This document shows, piece after piece, positions 6,680 through 11,759 of a DNA stretch of 11,759 nt (its first letter is position 1; every line of letters begins with the position of its first letter). The translations under genes and the position numbers were made by a program. Location of the stretch: assembly GCA_902806105.1 (NCBI GenBank), contig CADCVI010000084.1, forward strand, positions 1 through 11,759, written 5' to 3'. The notes beneath the pieces were generated by a model that saw only the letters and a list, made by a program, of their open reading frames with translations, searched no databases and had not been told where the DNA came from. This DNA comes from an uncultured Rubrobacteraceae bacterium (GTDB lineage: Bacteria > Actinomycetota > Rubrobacteria > Rubrobacterales > Rubrobacteraceae).

Positions 6680-6720
6680 TTGTCCGACCGTGATACACTA
6701 TGTATATGTTTGTTACAAAC
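6680..6720 (+). promoter_or_regulatory. NiaP promoter with two adjacent short palindromes
   Basis: TTGTCC (6680-6685), a 17-base spacer and TATATG (6703-6708) form a plausible promoter in an AT-rich island. Two 13-base dyads cover it: ATACA-cta-TGTAT at 6693-6705 and GTTTG-ttA-CAAAC (6-bp arms GTTTGT/ACAAAC) at 6708-6720, with centres 15 bases apart. Their position over the -10 and start site fits repressor binding. The regulator is not identified. The region 6587-6679 shows nothing else. Confidence 0.45.
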
Positions 6721-6759
6721 AGCCTAGATTGCAACAAATTCGTGTGGCAAGCAGGGGGG

Positions 6760-6781
6760 CGGGGGTTACAAGCAGCCCCCG
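6760..6781 (+). other. Hairpin in the NiaP leader
   Basis: CGGGGG (6760-6765) and CCCCCG (6776-6781) pair perfectly around a 10-base loop, about 50 bases after the predicted transcript start and 70 before the ATG. No T-run follows. It may terminate readthrough from the P450 or structure the leader; I recognise no known riboswitch. Confidence 0.3.
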
Positions 6782-6852
6782 GGGACGGTTGTTCGGGGTA
6801 GATCCAGTCAAGGGGGCAGGTCGTGCGGGGTTCTGTGGGGTTGGAGGATCGG

Positions 6853-8202
6853 ATGGACGCGCAGCCCGTGGGGGCTGGGCACCGCAAGGTAACGCTGCTG
6901 GCGGGGCTCGGATGGATGTTCGACGCGATGGACATCGGGCTGCTGTCGTTTGTGCTGGTGGCGCTTGCGGGTGAGTGGGGGCTCTCGCAGGCCCAGGTCG
7001 GGGCGGTCATAAGCATCGGGTTGTTCGGGATGTTCGTGGGTGCGGCGGCCTCCGGGGTGCTCGCGGACAGGTACGGGCGGCGGGCTATCCTGATGGCGAC
7101 GCTGCTCGTCTACTCGGTGGCGACGGGTCTCACCGCGCTCGTGTGGGGGTATGGGGCTCTGCTCGTCTTGCGGTTCGTGACGGGGCTCGGGCTCGGGGGT
7201 GAGTTGCCGGTCGCGAGCACGCTCGTCGCGGAGGTAGCTCCGGCGAAGCAGCGGGGGCGGATGCTCGTGCTCCTGGAGAGCTTCTGGGCGTACGGTTGGA
7301 TCCTCGCCGCCCTCATCGGCTACCTCGTGATCCCGGAGTACGGATGGCGCGTAGCCTTCCTCATTGGCGCCCTCCCCGCCCTCTACGTCCTCGTCCTCAG
7401 GCGCAGCCTCCCGGAGTCTCCCCGCTACCTCCTCCGAAAAGGCAGGTACGCCGAAGCCAAGGAGGCCGCGGCAAGCATGGGCATCGAGTACGAGGGGGCG
7501 GAAGGGGGAGGAAACGAGGCCACCTCCTCTGGCGGCACGGGGCTCGGGCTCCTGTGGTCGGCGCCGTATGCGCGGCGGACGGCGATGCTCTGGGTGTTGT
7601 GGTTCGGGATGGTCTTCTCTTACTACGGCATCTTCACCTGGTTGCCGCAGATTCTCGCCACCTCGGCGGGCTACGGCCTCGTGCGCTCCTTCGAGTTCGT
7701 GCTGCTCATAACGCTCGCCCAGATTCCGGGTTACTTCAGCGCCGCGTACCTCGTCGAGAAGTGGGGCCGCAAGGCGACCCTCGTCACCTACCTGCTCGGG
7801 AGCGCCGCCGCGGCCCTCGCCTTCGGGCTCCGCGGCCTCGGGGCGGACGCGTCGGGGGCCGAGCTCGTCCTGTGGGGCTCGCTCGTCTCGTTCTTCAACC
7901 TCGGCGCGTGGGGGGTACTCTACGGCTACACCCCGGAGCTCTACCCGACCTCCGCGCGCGGCTCGGGGACGGGCTGGGCCACGGGTATCGGTCGCATCGG
8001 CGGCATCGTGGGCCCGTACCTCGTCGGCCTGATGCTCGGCGGCACAGCCTTCGGACCGGGGGCGGTATTCGTCGTCTTCGCCGCCGTCCTCCTCATCATC
8101 GCCCTGAACGTCGCGATCTTTGGCGAAGAAACGATGGGCCGCAGCCTCGACGAGATCTCCGAGGGCTCGAAGATCCCCGTGGGGAGCGGCGCCGGAGGAT
8201 AG
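6853..8202 (+). CDS. niaP: MFS transporter, niacin permease-like (NiaP)
   Basis: Twelve-helix proton-coupled importer of the major facilitator superfamily, 449 residues. From memory the sequence closely follows Bacillus NiaP (YceI): AGLGWMFDAMDIGLLSF in helix 1 (Asp24, Asp27), the loop 2-3 signature GVLADRYGRRAIL, GLGLGGELPVASTLV, RGRMLVLLESFWAYGW, VFSYYGIFTWLP, QIPGYFSAAYLVEKWGRK and FFNLGAWGVLYGYTPELYPT. Nicotinate or nicotinamide uptake for NAD synthesis is therefore the best call, though aromatic-acid or sugar transport by a relative cannot be excluded. Start ATG at 6853 has GGAGG five bases upstream, better than in-frame GTGs at 6823 and 6835. It has its own promoter with possible operators and converges on the aldo/keto reductase. 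Confidence 0.9.
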   Translation: MDAQPVGAGHRKVTLLAGLGWMFDAMDIGLLSFVLVALAGEWGLSQAQVGAVISIGLFGMFVGAAASGVLADRYGRRAILMATLLVYSVATGLTALVWGYGALLVLRFVTGLGLGGELPVASTLVAEVAPAKQRGRMLVLLESFWAYGWILAALIGYLVIPEYGWRVAFLIGALPALYVLVLRRSLPESPRYLLRKGRYAEAKEAAASMGIEYEGAEGGGNEATSSGGTGLGLLWSAPYARRTAMLWVLWFGMVFSYYGIFTWLPQILATSAGYGLVRSFEFVLLITLAQIPGYFSAAYLVEKWGRKATLVTYLLGSAAAALAFGLRGLGADASGAELVLWGSLVSFFNLGAWGVLYGYTPELYPTSARGSGTGWATGIGRIGGIVGPYLVGLMLGGTAFGPGAVFVVFAAVLLIIALNVAIFGEETMGRSLDEISEGSKIPVGSGAGG

Positions 8203-8219
8203 ATCCCCGGAAGGGAGAA

Positions 8220-8245
8220 GCGGCCCTCCCACCAGGAAGGGCCGC
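8220..8245. terminator. Hairpin between convergent genes
   Basis: GCGGCCCT (8220-8227) and AGGGCCGC (8238-8245) form a perfect 8-bp stem with a 10-base loop, 17 bases past the niaP stop. On the minus strand it is followed by TTCTCCCTTCC, so it can serve the reductase transcript too. A bidirectional role is likely. Confidence 0.55.
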
Positions 8246-8262
8246 GGAGTAACCCGATACTA

Positions 8263-8276
8263 GCCCCGGCCGGGGC
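8263..8276. repeat. 14-base perfect palindrome
   Basis: GCCCCGGCCGGGGC is fully self-complementary, with no loop, in the gap between the two convergent genes. It may add to termination by forming a cruciform or hairpin-like RNA; it may also be chance in GC-rich DNA. Confidence 0.3.
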
Positions 8277-8314
8277 ACTTCATGAGCGGAACGAAATTCG
8301 GCTCAGGGACGTTT

Positions 8315-9163
8315 CTAGCTCGGGACGTAGGCGAACGTGTCCGGGTGCGGGCCGGTGCGGCCGTCCTCGCCCTTGTCGAGGGCCGTGATCTCGCCGAAGT
8401 CCGAGGAGTCGAGCTCGAAGTCGAACAGCTCGAAGTTCTCCTGTATGCGGGAGGGCGTCACGGACTTCGGGAACACGATATCGCCGCGCTGGATGTGCCA
8501 TCTCAGGACCACCTGCGCCGGGGTCTTGGAGACCTTTTCGGCGATCCGGGTGATGGTGGGGTCGTTGAGCACCCCGCCCTGCGCGATCGGCGACCATGCC
8601 TCCGTAACGATCCCGTGCTCCTCACCGTAGGCGCGCACGGCGTCGTTGGTGAGGTAGGGGTGTACTTCGATCTGGTTTACCACCGGCACCGTTTCGGTCT
8701 CGGCCGCGAGCTTCTCCAGGTGCTCGATCTGGAAGTTCGACACGCCGATCGAGCGGGAGCGGCCATCGTTGTGGAACTCTTCCATCGTCTTCCAGGTGGA
8801 GACGTAGTCGCCGTTGTAGAGCGTGGGCAGCGGCCAGTGGATAAGGAAAAGGTCCACGTAGTCGAACCCTAGCTCGGAGAGCGTCGTGTCGAAAGCCGCG
8901 CGGGCCTCGCCCGGCTCGTGGAAGCTGTTGTTGAGCTTGCTGGTGACGTAGATGTCGCCACGGTCGAGACCGGAAGCTCGAACAGCCTCGCCGACCTCCT
9001 TCTCGTTACCGTACATCTCCGCCGTGTCGATGTGCCGGTAGCCGATCTCCAGAGCCTTGCTCACCGCCTCTACCGTGTCCTCAGGCTTGATCTGGTACAC
9101 CCCGAACCCGAGCTGCGGGATGCTGTTGCCATCGTTCAGGGTAATGTTTGGAATTGTGCTCAA
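8315..9163 (-). CDS. Aldo/keto reductase, 2,5-diketo-D-gluconate reductase-like (AKR5 type)
   Basis: NADPH-dependent cytoplasmic reductase of small aldehydes and ketones, (alpha/beta)8 barrel, 282 residues. The catalytic tetrad is complete: Asp46 and Tyr51 in RHIDTAEMYGNE, Lys76 in VTSKL and His109 in LIHWP. The further family signatures GVSNFQIEHL, NQIEVHPYL and the cofactor loop VFPKSVTPSRIQENFELFDF are present. The opening IPQLGFGVYQI and overall form match DkgA-like enzymes; the physiological substrate may be methylglyoxal or another carbonyl. I start at TTG (9163-9161), with AAGGAG ten bases upstream; the frame continues 26 codons further but those residues do not fit the family. It has its own promoter candidate and runs away from the TetR-P450 operon, so coregulation is not evident. 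Confidence 0.93.
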   Translation of the reverse strand: MSTIPNITLNDGNSIPQLGFGVYQIKPEDTVEAVSKALEIGYRHIDTAEMYGNEKEVGEAVRASGLDRGDIYVTSKLNNSFHEPGEARAAFDTTLSELGFDYVDLFLIHWPLPTLYNGDYVSTWKTMEEFHNDGRSRSIGVSNFQIEHLEKLAAETETVPVVNQIEVHPYLTNDAVRAYGEEHGIVTEAWSPIAQGGVLNDPTITRIAEKVSKTPAQVVLRWHIQRGDIVFPKSVTPSRIQENFELFDFELDSSDFGEITALDKGEDGRTGPHPDTFAYVPS

Positions 9164-9202
9164 GGCGATCCGACTCCTTCGTTTATCGAAACCGTAAGAG
9201 AC

Positions 9203-9231
9203 GATATATGTCCAGAGCTTCCCGCTACCAA
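9203..9231 (-). promoter_or_regulatory. Candidate promoter for the aldo/keto reductase
   Basis: On the minus strand TTGGTA (9231-9226), exactly 17 bases, then TATATC (9208-9203): each hexamer matches four of six consensus bases. The transcript would begin near 9196, some 33 bases before the TTG start. Confidence 0.45.
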
Positions 9232-9660
9232 ACCGCCGCAACCTCTCCTCGTAGCCCCTTCCAGACGAACGCGCACGAGGTGAGACGAAACCCGCACCCT
9301 AGACTTCCCGAGCAAACGGTAGAGAACTGCTTTATCGCACCAGCGCTGGCGGAAACCGCCGGCTGAGCGATCCGGCTCCTACGGCTACTTGACGCCAAGC
9401 AGCGGCATCGATCTCGACTGGATCTCCCAACGATAACCCCGGCTCGCTACAGGCGTTTCCTCAACGCCTTGCGCCCTCCGCGGCCGTGCCGGAGGTCGGG
9501 GGTGGCACCCCTCCCGAGCTCCCGTGTCGACGCCCTCCAATGCCTCCAGAGGGATCATCGCCGGCCAAACACCAGGCGCACGTCGCGACCCTACACCAGC
9601 ACCCCCCCGCAGCCCGAGATTGAAGGGACGAGCCCCTTGACGAACGCGATGGTTGGGGCT
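9232..9660. other. Non-coding spacer between divergent units
   Basis: I see no gene here on either strand; open frames are short, low in family character and Ser/Arg/Pro-rich. One hairpin is clear: GCTGGCGG (9345-9352) and CCGCCGGC (9356-9363), eight pairs with one G-U around a 3-base loop, no T-run. A short minus-strand frame ending at about 9387 reads VEETPVASRGYRWEIQSRS, which might be a gene remnant but matches nothing I recognise. Confidence 0.45.
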
Positions 9661-9702
9661 CCTTTGAGCGTATACTCACGTAAATGAGTATACGCTCAAA
9701 GG
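9661..9702 (+). promoter_or_regulatory. Perfect 18-bp inverted repeat, likely TetR operator
   Basis: CCTTTGAGCGTATACTCA (9661-9678) and TGAGTATACGCTCAAAGG (9685-9702) are perfectly complementary over 18 bp around a 6-base spacer. Inside each arm TGAG-N6-CTCA (9665-9678 and 9685-9698) is itself a partial dyad, so two regulator dimers could bind side by side. TATACT (9671-9676) may be the -10 box, with no good -35 visible. The last AAAGG of the right arm belongs to the AAAGGAGG ribosome site of the tetR gene. Confidence 0.75.
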
Positions 9703-9712
9703 AGGTTTTGTG

Positions 9713-10348
9713 GTGTCGGAACCACGCGAGGATCTAGTGCGGGATCTGCTCGCCCGTGCCCGGCGCGAGCAGATCTTGAAGGCGGCCACGACGGTCTTCG
9801 CCGAGAAGGGATTCCGGCGCGCAACCACCAGGGAGGTGGCGCGGGCGGCAGGCGTCTCGGAGGGGACCATCTACAACTACTTCGAGGACAAGGACGCTCT
9901 CCTGATGGCGATACTCCACCGTCTCAACGAGACGGAGCGGCGGTCCGAGGACTTCGAGGAGGGTATGGCCACGGACTTCCCGGGGTTCATGAGGGAGTAC
10001 CTGCGCCGTCGCATGTCCTCCGTCTGGGAGAACCGGGAGGTCTTCCGGATCGTCCTCTCGGAGATGCTGGTAAACACCGAGCTGCGCGAGACGTACCTCC
10101 GGCGCATCATGGCGCCGACGATGAAGATCGCCGAGGATAATTTCCGCCTCAGGGCGGAGCGTGGGGAGATAAGAGCGACGGACACACCGCTCGCCGTGCG
10201 GGTCGTCGCCGGGGCCGTCCTGGGGGTTCTGGTCCTGGGGCTCCTGGGTGACGAAGAGATAGGAACACGGGCGGACGAGGCTTCGGACGTCCTCGCCGGG
10301 TTGCTCCTCCACGGCCTGGACGCTACCGAGGGAGATCGGCATGAGTAA
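9713..10348 (+). CDS. TetR/AcrR-family transcriptional regulator
   Basis: A 211-residue repressor-type regulator. The N-terminal DNA-binding domain is classic TetR: REQILKAATTVFAEKGFRRATT followed by the helix-turn-helix REVARAAGVSEGTIYNYFEDKDALL at about residues 40-64. The rest is an all-helical ligand and dimer domain of unknown ligand; it resembles the AcrR/FadR-like group whose ligands are often hydrophobic. The start is one of two consecutive GTG codons, 9710 or 9713; AAAGGAGG lies four or seven bases away, so I prefer 9713. A perfect 18-bp inverted repeat ends just before the start, so it almost certainly controls its own transcription. Its 3' end overlaps the P450 gene by 8 bases, making that enzyme its main target and the P450 substrate or product a likely inducer. 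Confidence 0.93.
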   Translation: MSEPREDLVRDLLARARREQILKAATTVFAEKGFRRATTREVARAAGVSEGTIYNYFEDKDALLMAILHRLNETERRSEDFEEGMATDFPGFMREYLRRRMSSVWENREVFRIVLSEMLVNTELRETYLRRIMAPTMKIAEDNFRLRAERGEIRATDTPLAVRVVAGAVLGVLVLGLLGDEEIGTRADEASDVLAGLLLHGLDATEGDRHE

Positions 10349-11594
10349 AGACACTACCAGAACCGGCATGGGCGAGATCTCCGCGCCGAACATCGCCAGC
10401 GCGCGGTTCAAGGCAAACCCCTACCCATTCTACGCACGGCTGCGCGCCGAGGCCCCCGTATGGCGCACAACGCTGCTCAACAAGCAGACGGCGTGGCTGG
10501 TGACCCGTTACGAGGACGTGGCAGGCATCCTGAAGGATGCCCGGTTCGCCAAGGACAAGCTCAACGCCATGGACCCGGACCAGCGCGCGAAGTCGCCGTG
10601 GGTACCGGGCTTCCTCAAGCCGCTCGAACGCAACATGCTCGACCTGGACGACCCCGATCACGCGCGGCTGCGCACGCTCGTGAGCAAGGCGTTCACCCCC
10701 CGGCTCGTAGAGCGGCTGCGGGGGCGCGTCGAGATACTCTCCGAGGATCTACTGGACGCCATGGAGGCCAAGGCCAAGCGCAGGGGCACGGCGGAACTCG
10801 TCGCGGACTATGCGCTGCCCCTGCCGGCTACCGTGATCGCCGAGCTTCTAGGAGTACCCGCTGCGGATCTGCGCAAGTTCCATGGGTGGTCGAGCAAGCT
10901 TGTCTCGATCTCCTCCAGGCGCGACATGCTGTTGGCGCTCCCCGCCGCGCTCTCGTTCCTGCGTTACCTCCGCAAGCTCGTCCAGCGACGTCGCGTAGAC
11001 CCGGGAGAAGATCTGATCTCCGCGCTGGTGCGGGCGGAGGAATCGGGCGACGGTCTGAGCGAGGACGAGATCCTGGCCATGGCGTTCCTGCTGCTGGTGG
11101 CGGGGCATGAGACCACCGTGAACCTGATCTCCGGTGGTACGCTAGCCCTCCTCGAGCACCCCGAACAGGCCGAGGCGATGAGGCAAGATCCTTCGCTCGT
11201 CAAACCGGCGGTCGAGGAGCTCCTGCGCTACACCAGCCCCGTGGAGATGGCGACCGAGCGCTACCCTCGCGAGGACGTGGAGATCGCGGGGACGACGATA
11301 CCGCGCGGCGAGATGGTCCTCGCGGTACTCGGCTCGGCTAACCGCGACGAACGCCACTTCGAGGACCCCGACGTCCTGAACCTCGCGCGCGACCCGAACA
11401 GGCACCTTGCCTTCGGGCGGGGCGGCGTCCATCACTGCCTGGGGGCGCCGCTCGCCCGGATGGAGGGACAGATCGCCGTGAGCACATTCCTGCGGCAGTT
11501 CCCCGGCGCACGCCTGGCCGTGAACCCCGGAACGCTGCGCTGGCGCCGGAGTATTTTCCTGCGCGGACTGGATAAACTGCCGCTTACACTCTAG
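10341..11594 (+). CDS. Cytochrome P450, CYP107-like
   Basis: Soluble bacterial class I-type P450, 417 residues, needing ferredoxin-type electron donors. Motifs are complete: NPYPFYARLRAEAPVW at the N-terminus, C-helix DDPDHARLRTLVSKAFTPR, I-helix AGHETT (254-259), K-helix EELLR with Glu293 and Arg296, and heme loop FGRGGVHHCLG with Cys366, then APLARME. This is the pattern of the CYP107 and PksS-like families that hydroxylate polyketides, steroids, fatty acids or xenobiotics; the substrate cannot be read here. ATG at 10341 overlaps the tetR stop by eight bases, with GGGAG about seven bases upstream, so translation is coupled. No ferredoxin, reductase or biosynthetic gene follows, so electrons must come from elsewhere in the genome. 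TetR control suggests induction by its substrate, as in detoxification. Confidence 0.95.
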   Translation: MSKDTTRTGMGEISAPNIASARFKANPYPFYARLRAEAPVWRTTLLNKQTAWLVTRYEDVAGILKDARFAKDKLNAMDPDQRAKSPWVPGFLKPLERNMLDLDDPDHARLRTLVSKAFTPRLVERLRGRVEILSEDLLDAMEAKAKRRGTAELVADYALPLPATVIAELLGVPAADLRKFHGWSSKLVSISSRRDMLLALPAALSFLRYLRKLVQRRRVDPGEDLISALVRAEESGDGLSEDEILAMAFLLLVAGHETTVNLISGGTLALLEHPEQAEAMRQDPSLVKPAVEELLRYTSPVEMATERYPREDVEIAGTTIPRGEMVLAVLGSANRDERHFEDPDVLNLARDPNRHLAFGRGGVHHCLGAPLARMEGQIAVSTFLRQFPGARLAVNPGTLRWRRSIFLRGLDKLPLTL

Positions 11595-11628
11595 GACTCA
11601 AGTTCTCGAATCCGAACTCCTCCCGCAG

Positions 11629-11669
11629 GGTCGTGCCATTTTTTAGGTACGACCGTTCGGTTTTATATT
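11629..11669 (+). terminator. Terminator of the tetR-P450 operon
   Basis: GGTCGTGCC (11629-11637) and GGTACGACC (11646-11654) make a nine-pair stem with one G-U around an A/T loop, 35 bases past the stop, followed six bases later by TTTTATATT. This is the most conventional terminator in the window. From 11670 to the end I see no feature. Confidence 0.6.
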
Positions 11670-11759
11670 CGGCTATCGCGCGTATCGTTCAGTGGCCGCC
11701 CTCTTTGTCGAGGAGGCACGCAAACACGGAGGGTGCGTCGAAGCGGGGCGGGCATTACC

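Noticed and set aside
6808..8232. Long minus-strand open frame (about 474 codons) opposite niaP
   Set aside because: Low-complexity, charged translation antisense to a well-recognised transporter; a shadow frame.
9461..9687. Short frames on both strands before tetR
   Set aside because: They run into the operator repeat, lack ribosome sites and look random.
11601..11618. tRNA-like T-loop sequence (TTCTCGAATCC)
   Set aside because: No acceptor stem, anticodon arm or CCA context can be built around it; only a 5-bp inverted repeat.
1..11759. CRISPR, insertion sequence, phage or toxin-antitoxin module
   Set aside because: No repeat-spacer pattern, transposase, integrase or paired small toxin/antitoxin genes could be found on either strand.

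Overview
The window reads as chromosomal DNA of a GC-rich bacterium, by eye about two-thirds G+C with strongly GC-rich third codon positions. Frequent TTG and GTG starts, a menaquinone-type prenyltransferase, a short HU protein, a universal stress protein and two unrelated cytochrome P450s point to an actinobacterium. A deep-branching, Rubrobacter-like lineage is my best guess; this is inference, since no marker gene fixes it.

Left part (1-4600) is almost all minus strand. In transcription order (right to left) it holds a UspA-type universal stress protein with a strong hairpin terminator, a MenA-type UbiA prenyltransferase behind a roughly 200-base leader, a small helical hypothetical protein, an HU histone-like protein, then a two-gene unit of membrane-anchored metallophosphoesterase and SAM methyltransferase joined by an overlapping TTGA start/stop.

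Middle part (4600-8300) is plus strand. A roughly 560-base stretch without a confident gene leads into a 463-residue P450 of the CYP175/CYP102-like architecture. It is followed by a niacin-permease-like MFS transporter (NiaP) with an AT-rich promoter carrying two adjacent short palindromes. The transporter converges on an aldo/keto reductase (minus strand), with a GC-rich hairpin between their ends.

Right part (8300-11759): after the reductase and a roughly 500-base non-coding stretch comes a two-gene operon, a TetR-family regulator and a CYP107-like P450 that overlap by 8 bases. Directly upstream of the regulator is a perfect 18-bp inverted repeat whose right arm runs into the Shine-Dalgarno sequence. 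This is the most striking non-coding structure here and the likely autoregulatory operator. A hairpin with a T-rich tail closes the operon.

Together the genes cover redox metabolism (two P450s, a reductase, menaquinone synthesis, nicotinate uptake for NAD(P)), stress and chromatin functions, and an envelope- or lipid-linked pair. I see no CRISPR array, rRNA, tRNA, insertion sequence or phage module, and no ferredoxin or ferredoxin reductase beside either P450. Nothing amounts to an evidently new multi-gene system; the TetR operator with its sequestered ribosome binding site is the best candidate for something undescribed.
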